Source: JBCDCU01 sp039180865 (GTDB lineage: Bacteria > Pseudomonadota > Alphaproteobacteria > Rhizobiales > JACESI01). From it: a DNA stretch of 24,651 nt. Positions 14,580 through 22,871 of this stretch are shown piece after piece. Both the position numbers and the translations under genes were made by a program. The stretch is from the NCBI GenBank assembly GCA_039180865.1, contig JBCDCZ010000032.1, forward strand, positions 1 through 24,651. Direction: 5' to 3'. How positions within the stretch are numbered: position 1 is the stretch's first letter; each line of letters begins with the position of its first letter. Below the pieces are notes generated by a model. The model was not told where the DNA came from. It saw only the letters and a program-made list of their open reading frames with translations, and ran no database searches.

Positions 14580-16412
14580 ATGCACGACATTGCACCCAAA
14601 ATCGCCCTTATCGGTATCCTCGGCATTCTCGCACAATGGATTGCCTGGCGGTTTCGGCTTCCGGCTATTGTCCTGTTGTCGGCCGCTGGAATTATCGCCG
14701 GTCCGGTATTGGGACTCTTGGATCCACGGCAGGATTTCGGTGATCTCCTGAAGCCGATGATCGGGCTTGCTGTTGCGATTATTCTTTTCGAAGGCGGTCT
14801 GACGCTTAATTTTTCGGAAATCCGCGAGACGTCGAAGGCCGTTCGGCGTCTTGTGTTCTTGGGCTCACCCATCGCCTGGATGCTTGGTTCGCTCGCCGCT
14901 CATTATGTTGCCGGGTTTGGTTGGCCTGCCGCGATCATCCTGTCCGGTATTTTTGTCGTCACCGGTCCAACGGTGATCATGCCGCTCTTGCGCATGGCGA
15001 AACTTTCCAAACGTCCTGCGGCTCTTCTCCGATGGGAGGCGATTCTCGCGGATCCCGTTGGTGCGCTCTTCGCGGTGCTCGCGTTCGAGGTCTATCTGGT
15101 TTTTGGTATAAGTGACGGCCATCACGATCTTCAAACCGTTATCGTCCGCTTCCTGATCGCCATGCCGATGGGCGCGGTCGGTGGTTGGTATCTGGGAAAG
15201 GCAATCGCATTCCTGTTTATCCGCGGTCTTGTTCCCGAGTTTCTGAAAGCGCCGATCATTCTCGTCTCCGTTCTGGCTGCTTATGTTGCAACCAATCTCG
15301 TTCTCGAAGAGGCGGGGCTCCTCACGGTAACGGCTATGGGCGTTGCCATGGCGAATACGCGCATTGCAAGCCTTTCGGAGATGCGGCGTTTCAAGGAAGT
15401 CATCACAATTGTCCTTGTGTCGGGTTTGTTTGTGATCCTGACCGCTACGCTCGAAGCGGACATGCTAAGCCAGATCAACGGATATGATCTCCTTTACATC
15501 GTCCTTCTGCTTTGCGTCGTTCGTCCCGTCGCTGTTTTTCTCGCCACGATGGGAACGGGTCTCAGTACGAAAGAACGCAGTCTGATTGCATGGATTGCGC
15601 CACGCGGGATCGTTGCTGTTGCCGTTTCCGGCCTGTTTGGCACAACGCTCGTGGAGGTCGGCAATCCAGACGGCGATAAGATGGTCGCGATTGCCTTTGC
15701 CGTCGTCTTCATCACGGTGGTCTTGCATGGTTTCTCGCTCCGCCCGCTTGCGATCGCGCTCGGGCTTTCTTCAAGCGAAAAGGCTGGTCTGCTCATTGTT
15801 GGCGGGAACCGGTTTTCCGTTGCCCTTGCCCGCGAACTCAACGATGCGGACGTGCCGGTTACGATCGTCGATAACAATTTCAACCATTTGCGCGAGGCAC
15901 GCCTTGCCGGATTGATGACCCATTTCGGTGAAGTCCTCTCCGAAGAGCGCGAGCACCGGCTCGACCTTCACGCGTTCAGTCATGCTGTGGCGGCAAGTGA
16001 TAACGATGCATACAACCTTCTTGTCTGTAACGAGCTTGCCCATGAACTCGGCCGTTCCAATACTCTGCAATTGAAAAGCCGAGCGGACGATATGGCCGAT
16101 CACAAGACACCAAGCTTCACGGTCGGTGGTAGACGACTCTTTACCGACCCGCTCTTGCTTGACGATCTGATGGCGCGCATGGGTGATGGGTATACGTTCC
16201 AGACAACAAGGATCAGCGAAACCTTTACCTTTGAGGACTATCTCGCACAGCGCGGTGAAAGGGTTTCTATTGTCTGTGTCGTAGATTCGAAGGGTGCCCT
16301 CACTTTCGCGACAGGAAAGCAACGACCCAAAGCGGAAGCAGATGACCGCGTAATCGCTTTTGCACCTGATCTCAAATTATCCGGTGAACAGACGGAGATG
16401 AAACCGCAATGA
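14580..16412 (+). CDS. Cation/proton antiporter (CPA1/NhaP type) with C-terminal RCK/TrkA-N-like domain
   Basis: This 610-residue inner-membrane protein is predicted to exchange Na+ or K+ for protons in pH and ion homeostasis. About twelve hydrophobic segments fill residues 5-395. They include the transport-core motifs LFEGGLTLNFSEI (69-81), VVTGPTVIMP (126-135), EAILADPVGALF (153-164, likely ion-binding Asp158) and APRGIVAVAVSGLF (340-353). From about 403 a cytosolic Rossmann-like domain begins (GLLIVGGNRFSVALA, then IVDNN with an acidic residue after strand two), as in RCK/KTN regulatory domains. Its glycine loop is degenerate. AAGGATGA seven bases before the ATG supports the start. The stop overlaps the prmA start. 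Ion specificity cannot be read from the sequence. Confidence 0.88.
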   Translation: MHDIAPKIALIGILGILAQWIAWRFRLPAIVLLSAAGIIAGPVLGLLDPRQDFGDLLKPMIGLAVAIILFEGGLTLNFSEIRETSKAVRRLVFLGSPIAWMLGSLAAHYVAGFGWPAAIILSGIFVVTGPTVIMPLLRMAKLSKRPAALLRWEAILADPVGALFAVLAFEVYLVFGISDGHHDLQTVIVRFLIAMPMGAVGGWYLGKAIAFLFIRGLVPEFLKAPIILVSVLAAYVATNLVLEEAGLLTVTAMGVAMANTRIASLSEMRRFKEVITIVLVSGLFVILTATLEADMLSQINGYDLLYIVLLLCVVRPVAVFLATMGTGLSTKERSLIAWIAPRGIVAVAVSGLFGTTLVEVGNPDGDKMVAIAFAVVFITVVLHGFSLRPLAIALGLSSSEKAGLLIVGGNRFSVALARELNDADVPVTIVDNNFNHLREARLAGLMTHFGEVLSEEREHRLDLHAFSHAVAASDNDAYNLLVCNELAHELGRSNTLQLKSRADDMADHKTPSFTVGGRRLFTDPLLLDDLMARMGDGYTFQTTRISETFTFEDYLAQRGERVSIVCVVDSKGALTFATGKQRPKAEADDRVIAFAPDLKLSGEQTEMKPQ

Positions 16413-17272
16413 CCTGGGTCCTGGGCGGCGTTCTGACAAAAATTGAGGCCGACGAGGTGGCTGCACGCGCGGGCGAGAGCGATCGCCTCGGTTATCCGGC
16501 TGCCGCCGTGTTCGAGGAGGCCGAAGGCGAAGATCGGTTTCGGATCGACATCTATTTCGAAACACAGCCCGACAAGAGCATTTTAGATGAAGAGCTTGGG
16601 CTGGTTGTGTCCAAGCTCTCGCTCATCACTCTTCCAGACGACGTGGATTGGGTGAAGGAGGGTCTGCGCGATCTGAAGCCGGTTTCGGTCGGTCGTTTTT
16701 TCGTCCATGGGAGCCATGACAGCGATAAGGTCCGGGCTTACCATCACGCGATCCTGATTGAAGCCGGTCAGGCGTTCGGTACCGGGCACCATGGAACGAC
16801 CGCAGGATGTCTCGAGGCAATTGAACGCGTGACGCGCCGCCATCGGTTTCCGGCAATACTCGATCTTGGAACAGGATCAGGGGTTCTTGCCGCAGCCCTC
16901 GCGCTTGAGACCAAATCTAGAATTCTTGCGACCGACATCGATCCGGTCTCGGTGCGACTTGCGAAAGAAAATATGAAAGCGAACGGCCTTGCTGGTCTGG
17001 TGCGATGCGAAACGGCGGCTGGCTTTGACCACCCGGTTTTCCCGCAAAATGGCCCCTTCGGCCTCGTGGTTGCGAACATACTGGCAAGGCCACTGATGAG
17101 CCTTGCCCAGCCGATGAAACGTCATTTGCGATCAAACGCGACGATTATCCTGTCAGGCCTTTTGGTTCGCCAGCGTGCGCAGGTTCTTTCGGCCTACCGA
17201 CGGCAGGGGGCAATTCTCATCGAGGAAATCCGACGGGAAGGCTGGTCCACGCTTATTCTGCACAGGCCTTGA
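16409..17272 (+). CDS. prmA: Ribosomal protein L11 methyltransferase
   Basis: This 287-residue SAM-dependent enzyme methylates lysines and the N-terminus of ribosomal protein L11. The PrmA-specific GQAFGTGHHGTT block is at 120-131, followed by SAM-binding motif I DLGTGSGVLAAAL (152-164), the acidic ATDIDP (174-179) and the substrate-amine NIL motif in VVANILARPLM (221-230). The N-terminal third is the L11-recognition domain and is less conserved. Length agrees with the family (about 280-295). Its ATG overlaps the antiporter stop (ATGA), so it is probably translated from the antiporter transcript. A hairpin follows 25 bases after its stop. Confidence 0.93.
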   Translation: MTWVLGGVLTKIEADEVAARAGESDRLGYPAAAVFEEAEGEDRFRIDIYFETQPDKSILDEELGLVVSKLSLITLPDDVDWVKEGLRDLKPVSVGRFFVHGSHDSDKVRAYHHAILIEAGQAFGTGHHGTTAGCLEAIERVTRRHRFPAILDLGTGSGVLAAALALETKSRILATDIDPVSVRLAKENMKANGLAGLVRCETAAGFDHPVFPQNGPFGLVVANILARPLMSLAQPMKRHLRSNATIILSGLLVRQRAQVLSAYRRQGAILIEEIRREGWSTLILHRP

Positions 17273-17297
17273 GGTCCTTTCCATCGGCAGAAATGAA

Positions 17298-17319
17298 AAC
17301 GGGGCCAAAAGGCCCCGTT
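17298..17319 (-). terminator. Intrinsic terminator for the DUF1127-like gene, possibly bidirectional
   Basis: AACGGGGCC (17298-17306) and GGCCCCGTT (17311-17319) form a perfect 9-bp GC-rich stem around an AAAA loop. On the - strand it is followed by TTCATTTCTG, a T-rich tail, and it lies 22 bases past the stop of the small gene. On the + strand it follows prmA by 25 bases but has no T-run, so it is best assigned to the - strand gene. Confidence 0.75.
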
Positions 17320-17341
17320 ACTCAGGTTTCCAGAGTAATCT

Positions 17342-17503
17342 CTAGAAAGGATACAAGCTCGAGCCTTGTTTTTTCAGCTTGTTGCGGTCGAGGCCATGGG
17401 CCTTGAGCGTTTCATCATCAAGCGTCAGCAAGTAACCGTTTACATAACGATTAGCCTGTCTTTGGCGAGCATTGATCAGACCGGAAAGAATAGATCGTTT
17501 CAT
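17342..17503 (-). CDS. DUF1127-like small protein, 53 residues
   Basis: On the - strand, ATG at 17503 opens a 53-residue ORF ending in TAG (17344-17342), with AAGGAG eleven bases before the start. The protein is basic with two likely helices: MKRSILSGLINARQRQANR, then YVNGYLLTLDDETLKAHGLD, then RNKLKKQGSSLYPF. The pattern (arginine-rich helix, L--LDD--L---GL-R--L) fits the short alphaproteobacterial DUF1127 proteins. Some of those affect phosphate and carbon metabolism or RNA turnover; no function is assumed here. It has its own ribosome binding site and an intrinsic terminator and stands between prmA and pepP, convergent with prmA. It is easily missed because of its length. Family membership is by pattern recognition only. 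Confidence 0.75.
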   Translation of the reverse strand: MKRSILSGLINARQRQANRYVNGYLLTLDDETLKAHGLDRNKLKKQGSSLYPF

Positions 17504-17623
17504 TTTGAATTGATCTCCTTATTTCGCGCAATTACTGCTTGGGAGGGAGCCGTAATTTCGACGCTGAGAAGATAATAGTGTTTTCAGTCCAAAATATGGA
17601 GCGCCAAGACTGGATGGCAGCAC

Positions 17624-17636
17624 TGCAAATTTTGCA
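17624..17636. repeat. Short palindrome in the small-gene/pepP promoter gap
   Basis: TGCAAA (17624-17629) and TTTGCA (17631-17636) are reverse complements around a single T. It lies in the 240-base gap between the divergent starts of the DUF1127-like gene and pepP, so it could be an operator serving either. No confident promoter was found in the gap, though TATTAT occurs on the - strand near 17575. Confidence 0.25.
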
Positions 17637-17743
17637 AATCCAAAAACGACTCACGTCACAGTGTTGTAATATCGAACAAATTTCTGCCCCTGGCGTCTGA
17701 AATTCGGCTAGGAAAGGGGCATCGACGACGGAGATTTGAAAGA

Positions 17744-19558
17744 ATGTTTCAGGATTTTTCAGCGCCTGCCGCTTCAGACGGCGATCGCGAGCGCATCGAT
17801 GCCCTGCGGATTCGAATGAAGCAAGCGAATCTATCTGGCTTTATCGTGCCGCGCGCCGACGAACACCAAGGTGAGTATGTACCTGCCTCAGCCGAGCGAT
17901 TGAAATGGTTGACTGGTTTCACGGGCTCCGCCGGTTCCGCAGCCATTCTTGAAGAAAAGGCGGCCATCTTTATTGATGGGCGGTATACGCTTCAGGTGCG
18001 CTCGGAAGTCGATACCGACGTCATAGACCCCGTTCCGAGCATGGAAACACCGCTCAAGAAATGGCTGTCGGAAGAGGCCGGCGAGGGGAACAGGATCGGT
18101 TATGATCCCTGGCTGCATACGGTGAAAGAGGCAGCAGCGCTCAGGAAAGCGCTTGAGAGCAAGGGCGCGGTTCTTGTTGCCAGTGAAAACCTCGTGGACG
18201 CCATCTGGGAGAATCGCCCTGCGCCACCACTTGCTCCGGTCCAACTTCATCCTGCCGATCTTGCCGGAAAACCGGCTACTGAGAAAATCGCCCGGTTCCA
18301 GGAGGATCTGCGAGAGCATGATGCGGACGCCTTTTTATTGACCGCCCCGGATTCCATCTGCTGGCTTTTCAATATCAGAGGGCGTGATGTGCCGCACACG
18401 CCACTTGTCCTTTCCTTCGCACTTGTCCCGATGGAGGGAAAGCCGATGCTTTTTGTTGAACCTGAAAAGCTCGACGAACTGGTCCGGCAAGACCTCGATG
18501 GTATTGCCGATCTTCTGTCGAAAGACGCCCTGCTCGCCAGCCTGAAAGACCATAAGGGTGCGCTTGCACTTGATCCTGCCCATGCAAGCGACATCTTCCG
18601 CATTGAGGTGAAAAATTCTGGCGGCAGGATTGTTGAGGCGTCCGATCCTTGTCTTCTTCCGAAAGCGCGCAAGAACACCATAGAATGCGAGGGCGCTCGG
18701 GCCGCTCACATTCGTGACGGGATTGCCGTGGCTCAATTTCTCGCTTGGCTCGACCGGACGGAACCGTCGGACATCGATGAGATAGAGGCAGCGCGCAAGC
18801 TCGAAGCGTACCGGGTTCAGGTGGGTGAGAGAACGAACTTTCCGCTCGAAGATATCTCTTTCGATACGATTTCCGGTTTCGGTCCAAATGGAGCGATTGT
18901 CCACTATCGCGTCACGGAAGCGACCAATCGGCAGTTTGAGAAAGACACGCTTTATCTCATCGATTCCGGTGGGCAATACCGTGATGGGACCACCGACATT
19001 ACCCGCACCGTTGCAATCGGTACGCCGAGCGAAGAGATGCGAAAGCACTTCACACTGGTTCTGAAGGGAATGATCGCCATTTCACGGCTTCGCTTTCCAA
19101 AGGGAACGACCGGCGGCAGTCTTGACGCTTTTGCACGTCATGCGCTCTGGCAGGCCGGGCTGGATTTTGATCACGGAACCGGACATGGCGTCGGGTCCTT
19201 CCTGAGCGTCCATGAGGGGCCGCAACGGCTCTCAAAAGCCTCAGGCGTCAAACTGGAACCCGGTATGATCCTTTCCAACGAACCGGGTTTCTATCAGGCC
19301 GATTCTTACGGGATCCGCATCGAAAATCTCATTCTCGTTACCGAACCGGAAGATATCGACGGGGGAGACCGTGCGATGATGGGCTTTGAAACCTTGACCT
19401 TCGCGCCAATCGACCGGGCCCTCATCAGTCTGGACCTGATTGATGAGCGTGAGCGAGCATGGATCGACCACTATCATGAAGAGGTTTTGCAGAAGATCGG
19501 CGCGTCGCTGGAAGGCGACGACCTTGTCTATTTGCAGGACGCTTGCGCGCCCCTTTGA
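17744..19558 (+). CDS. pepP: Aminopeptidase P family protein (Xaa-Pro aminopeptidase)
   Basis: This 604-residue metallopeptidase (M24B) removes an N-terminal residue preceding proline. Two creatinase-like N-terminal domains come first (about 15-160 and 170-315, including RADEHQGEYVPASAERLKWL-type sequence and FIDGRYTLQV). The pita-bread catalytic domain follows from about 320. Metal ligands by homology to the long eukaryotic-type enzyme are Asp407 (LIDSGGQY), Asp418 (DGTTDITRT), His481 (GTGHGVGSF), Glu513 (SNEPGFY) and Glu527 (GIRIENL). The three-domain length matches the XPNPEP1-like form, not the roughly 440-residue E. coli PepP. GGAG ten bases before the ATG supports the start. No signal peptide is evident. 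It stands alone and converges on azlD. Confidence 0.93.
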   Translation: MFQDFSAPAASDGDRERIDALRIRMKQANLSGFIVPRADEHQGEYVPASAERLKWLTGFTGSAGSAAILEEKAAIFIDGRYTLQVRSEVDTDVIDPVPSMETPLKKWLSEEAGEGNRIGYDPWLHTVKEAAALRKALESKGAVLVASENLVDAIWENRPAPPLAPVQLHPADLAGKPATEKIARFQEDLREHDADAFLLTAPDSICWLFNIRGRDVPHTPLVLSFALVPMEGKPMLFVEPEKLDELVRQDLDGIADLLSKDALLASLKDHKGALALDPAHASDIFRIEVKNSGGRIVEASDPCLLPKARKNTIECEGARAAHIRDGIAVAQFLAWLDRTEPSDIDEIEAARKLEAYRVQVGERTNFPLEDISFDTISGFGPNGAIVHYRVTEATNRQFEKDTLYLIDSGGQYRDGTTDITRTVAIGTPSEEMRKHFTLVLKGMIAISRLRFPKGTTGGSLDAFARHALWQAGLDFDHGTGHGVGSFLSVHEGPQRLSKASGVKLEPGMILSNEPGFYQADSYGIRIENLILVTEPEDIDGGDRAMMGFETLTFAPIDRALISLDLIDERERAWIDHYHEEVLQKIGASLEGDDLVYLQDACAPL

Positions 19559-19565
19559 GGGGCGC
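19547..19565. terminator. Hairpin at the pepP stop codon
   Basis: GCGCCCCT (19547-19554) and AGGGGCGC (19558-19565) are exact reverse complements around TTG, and the pepP TGA (19556-19558) lies at the top of the stem. No T-run follows on either strand. It lies between convergent pepP and azlD and may protect or end both transcripts. Confidence 0.5.
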
Positions 19566-19583
19566 ACGGATGGGTGAAGCGCA

Positions 19584-19880
19584 TCAGCTTCCAATCAGCG
19601 CTCGCAGAAGCGCCAGCACCCCGATACCGATGAGAATGGTCGGGACCATCGACAGGCGGAAACTCAGGATCAAACCGGTCAGAAGGGCGAGCTGCTCCGG
19701 CAAGCCGCCATCGATCGCCGCGGGAACCACAATGGTTACAAGGACGGCTGCAGGTACCGCATTGAGCGCCGCAAGGACCCTTGGGTGCAATGCACCGAAT
19801 TGTGAAACAATCAAATGCCCCGAGCACCGCGTGAGATAGGTGAGGGCGCCGAGAGCGAGGATAAGGGTGAGCGCGTCCAT
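19584..19880 (-). CDS. azlD: AzlD family branched-chain amino acid exporter subunit
   Basis: This 98-residue, highly hydrophobic protein has about three to four membrane segments. Typical AzlD features are ALTYLTRCSGHLIVSQFGAL near the N-terminus and ALNAVPAAVLVTIVVPAA in the middle. With AzlC it forms the AzlCD/LIV-E-type exporter of branched-chain amino acids (BrnFE in Corynebacterium). A longer open frame runs upstream inside azlC. The ATG at 19880 is chosen because it overlaps the azlC stop by one base (TAATG) and gives the family's MDALTLILAL-type start. Confidence 0.9.
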   Translation of the reverse strand: MDALTLILALGALTYLTRCSGHLIVSQFGALHPRVLAALNAVPAAVLVTIVVPAAIDGGLPEQLALLTGLILSFRLSMVPTILIGIGVLALLRALIGS

Positions 19881-20614
19881 TACGCATCCTCCTTGCTGTC
19901 TTCTCCTGGAGCGGCGTCGGGTTCGCCCAGAAAAGCGCCGGTAATCACACCGCAGAGCGCTCCGGCACTGATATGCCAAGGCGAGCCGAGCGTCAGATAA
20001 ACGAGCGTTGAAGCAACACCTGAGACAAGCACAACCGGCAGCCAATTGGCCCTGCTTCGAAATCCGAGAAGAAGCAGCATAAAATAAAGGGCCAGAATAA
20101 AATCGAGGCCGAGTGCATCAGGGTCTTCAATAAGATTGCCGAAGAGAAGGCCAACGCCGGTCGCGACAACCCAAAAGGTGAAGATTGGAAAGGCGACCCC
20201 GAAGTAATAATCCGGCGTGAGCCCCGGATCGGCGGATTTCGGCTCAGTCACCTCGTGCCGTCGTTCTGCGAGCGCGAAATTCGGGTCAGTCAGCACGAAA
20301 AACATGAAAAACTTCTGGATGCCGCTGAAGTTGTAGAGCTTCCGGCTGATCGACGCGCCATAAAGAACGTGCCGGAAGTTGACCGCGAGAACGACGAGAA
20401 CAATCGTCAAAAATGGAAGGGGCTGATTCCAGAACTGCAACGCCATGAACTGGCTCGCGCCCGCGAAGACGATTGCCGTCATCACCATGCCTTCAATGAA
20501 GGTGAGGCCCTTTTCGCTGGCAACGGTTCCGAACGCGATAGCAAAAAACGCGGCTGTCACCGCAACGGGCAGTCCGTCTCGCGAGCCGCGCCAGAATTCC
20601 TGCGGGTGCTTCAT
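19880..20614 (-). CDS. azlC: AzlC family branched-chain amino acid exporter, large subunit
   Basis: This 244-residue inner-membrane protein is the larger AzlCD partner, predicted to export leucine, isoleucine, valine or related amino acids. Family blocks are FWRGSRDGLPVAVTAAFFAI (N-terminus), FAGASQFMALQFW (about 50-62), LVVLAVNFRHVLYGAS (about 75-90) and FFVLTDPNFAL. Around seven hydrophobic segments are visible. The C-terminal end is hydrophilic and acidic (PGEDSKEDA). GGAGG six bases before the ATG fixes the start. It is first in an azlC-azlD operon; no Lrp/AsnC-type regulator adjoins it. The 95 bases upstream, to the ligA stop, hold no gene. Confidence 0.92.
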   Translation of the reverse strand: MKHPQEFWRGSRDGLPVAVTAAFFAIAFGTVASEKGLTFIEGMVMTAIVFAGASQFMALQFWNQPLPFLTIVLVVLAVNFRHVLYGASISRKLYNFSGIQKFFMFFVLTDPNFALAERRHEVTEPKSADPGLTPDYYFGVAFPIFTFWVVATGVGLLFGNLIEDPDALGLDFILALYFMLLLLGFRSRANWLPVVLVSGVASTLVYLTLGSPWHISAGALCGVITGAFLGEPDAAPGEDSKEDA

Positions 20615-20696
20615 GATCGACCTCCGGCGTTGATTGATGCCAGAATAGGCATGCCGAAGGTTAGGTCAGCAAGGCTGCCCTGTCACATTGATAATG

Positions 20697-20713
20697 CTGA
20701 TCTGTAAGATCAG
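20697..20713. repeat. Inverted repeat at the ligA stop codon
   Basis: CTGATCT (20697-20703) and AGATCAG (20707-20713) are exact reverse complements around GTA. The ligA stop codon (complement of 20710-20712) is inside one arm. No T-run follows on the ligA strand, so it is at best a weak terminator or a 3'-end stabiliser. Confidence 0.35.
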
Positions 20714-22863
20714 GAAATTAGATCAAACCAACCGTCTTCGTCGACGGTCTCAACGCCAAGCTCCTGCGCTTTTTTGAGTTTCGAACCGGCTCCCGGGCCC
20801 GCGACCAAAAGGTCCGTCTTTTTGGAAACGGAACCAGCCACTTTCGCACCGAGACGCTCGGCCATGGCTTTTGCTTCATCGCGGGTCATTTTTTCGAGAG
20901 AACCTGTAAAAACGACGGTCTTTCCGGAGACAGGCGAACTGTCGTCGGCTGCATCCGGGGGAAGGGGTGTCACTTCCGCCAGAAGTGCATCGATGACAGT
21001 TTCGTTCTGGCCTTCGCCAAAGAACTCGGTGAGGGCGAAAGCGGCGGTATCACCAATACCGTCAATGTTGACGAGATCCTGAAACGCCTCGCTTTCGTGG
21101 TCTTGTGCCTCCAGAGCAGCCGATCTGAGGGCTTCGAAGGATCCGTATGCGCGCGCAAGAACTTTTGCCGTTGTGTCCCCAATGTGCCGGATACCAAGTG
21201 CATAAATGAAGCGGTGTAGATCGATGCTGCGCTTGGCATCAATCGCGGCGAACAGATTCTTGACGGATGTCTCGCCGAAACCTTCCTTGTCCTTAAGTCG
21301 CTTGAGTGAACGTTTGTCACGTGCTTCCAACGTGAAGATATCCGAAGCGTTCATGATCCGGCCATCAGCATAAAACGCTTCAACCTGTTTGGCGCCAAGT
21401 CCTTCAATGTCGAAAGCATTCCTGGAGACGAAGTGTTTTAGTCGTTCGACTGCCTGTGCCGGGCAGATAAGACCGCCAGTACAGCGGGTGACAGCATCGC
21501 GTTTTCCGGTCTTCCGGTTTTCTTCGCGCACTGCATGACTGCCGCAGGCCGGACATCGGTTGGGAAACAAAAAGGGGAGTGCATCATCCGGCCGCTTTCC
21601 TAGATCCACATCGACGATTTGCGGGATGACATCGCCGGCCCGCTGAAGGGTCACAGTATCGCCAATTCGAAGATCCTTGCCCTCACGGATTGGATTGCCG
21701 TCCTGGCCGATTCCTCTGACATAGTCTTCGTTATGCAAGGTAGCGTTTGAGACAACGACCCCACCCACAGTGACAGGTTGAAGTTTTGCAACCGGTGTCA
21801 GTGAGCCGGTTCGTCCTACCTGGATCTCAATATCATTGAGGATGGTTTGAGCACGTTCAGCAGGAAACTTGTGTGCAATCGCCCAGCGTGGTGCTTTCGT
21901 GACGAAGCCGAGACGGCTTTGCCAGTCGAGCCGGTTTACTTTGTAGACGACACCGTCAATATCGTAGCCAAGAGTTGGCCGGGCATTCAGGATTTTGGCG
22001 TAGTGTTCAAGAAGGCTGTCCACGTCGTCGAATGTGCCCATCAGTGGATTAACCGGAAATCCCCAATCGGAAAACCGTTCAACCATGCCCATCTGTGTGT
22101 CTGAAGGCAGGGCGCTGATTTCACCCCAGGCGTAAGCAAAGAAGCGCAGAGGCCGCTCGGCTGTGACCCTAGGATCGAGCTGTCGCAACGATCCCGCGGC
22201 CGTGTTGCGTGGATTGACATAGGTCTGTCTGCCAGCGGCTTCCATGCGCTCGTTAAGCGCAAGGAAGTCCTCGTTGCGCATATAAACTTCACCGCGCACT
22301 TCCACCACTTCAGGATGAGATCCACCCCTTAGCGTTTCCGGGATATCGTCAAGCGTTCGCAGATTGGCCGTTATGTCTTCTCCGGTCGTGCCGTCTCCAC
22401 GTGTTGCACCGCGAACAAGGTGGCCGTTTTCGTAACGCAGGCTGGCCGACAGACCGTCAATCTTGGGTTCCGCGGTGAGCGACACTGTTTCGCTCTCACC
22501 AAGTCCGAGAAAGCGCCGGATGCGGGACACGAAGTCATAAACATCTTCGCTCGCGAAGGCATTGTCGAGCGACAGCATCTGAACCGCATGGCGGACCTTG
22601 CCGAACTTCTCTTGCGGAGCACTCCCGACCGTGTCCGACGGGCTATCGGGTCTCTTGAGAGCGGGAAATCGTTCTTCGATCGCCATGTTACGGCGTTTCA
22701 GAAGGTCATACTCTGCATCCGACACGAGTGGCTGATCTTCGCCGTGATAAGCTTCATCAAGACGGACAAGATCGCGAGCAAGGTTCTCAAGTTCTTGCCG
22801 GGCTTCCTCTTCGGACAGAGTTTCGATAGCGCGCCCGCGGATGTGATCGGTGCCCTGTTCCAT
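20710..22863 (-). CDS. ligA: NAD-dependent DNA ligase
   Basis: This 717-residue essential replication and repair ligase seals 3'-OH/5'-phosphate nicks using NAD. Domains in order are the Ia domain (LVRLDEAYHGEDQPLVSDAE), the adenylation domain with nucleotide-acceptor Lys134 in AEPKIDGLSA, and the OB fold (QVGRTGSLTPVAKLQPV). These are followed by a four-cysteine zinc finger (CPACGSHA, then RCTGG and ICPAQ), helix-hairpin-helix repeats (ALGIRHIGDTTAKVLA) and a C-terminal BRCT domain (GKTVVFTGSLEKMTRDEAKA to the end). Length fits alphaproteobacterial LigA (about 700-720). AGGA six bases before the ATG overlaps the recN stop region, and only eight bases separate it from recN, so the two are co-transcribed. 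Confidence 0.97.
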   Translation of the reverse strand: MEQGTDHIRGRAIETLSEEEARQELENLARDLVRLDEAYHGEDQPLVSDAEYDLLKRRNMAIEERFPALKRPDSPSDTVGSAPQEKFGKVRHAVQMLSLDNAFASEDVYDFVSRIRRFLGLGESETVSLTAEPKIDGLSASLRYENGHLVRGATRGDGTTGEDITANLRTLDDIPETLRGGSHPEVVEVRGEVYMRNEDFLALNERMEAAGRQTYVNPRNTAAGSLRQLDPRVTAERPLRFFAYAWGEISALPSDTQMGMVERFSDWGFPVNPLMGTFDDVDSLLEHYAKILNARPTLGYDIDGVVYKVNRLDWQSRLGFVTKAPRWAIAHKFPAERAQTILNDIEIQVGRTGSLTPVAKLQPVTVGGVVVSNATLHNEDYVRGIGQDGNPIREGKDLRIGDTVTLQRAGDVIPQIVDVDLGKRPDDALPFLFPNRCPACGSHAVREENRKTGKRDAVTRCTGGLICPAQAVERLKHFVSRNAFDIEGLGAKQVEAFYADGRIMNASDIFTLEARDKRSLKRLKDKEGFGETSVKNLFAAIDAKRSIDLHRFIYALGIRHIGDTTAKVLARAYGSFEALRSAALEAQDHESEAFQDLVNIDGIGDTAAFALTEFFGEGQNETVIDALLAEVTPLPPDAADDSSPVSGKTVVFTGSLEKMTRDEAKAMAERLGAKVAGSVSKKTDLLVAGPGAGSKLKKAQELGVETVDEDGWFDLIS

Positions 22864-22871
22864 GCAGTGTC

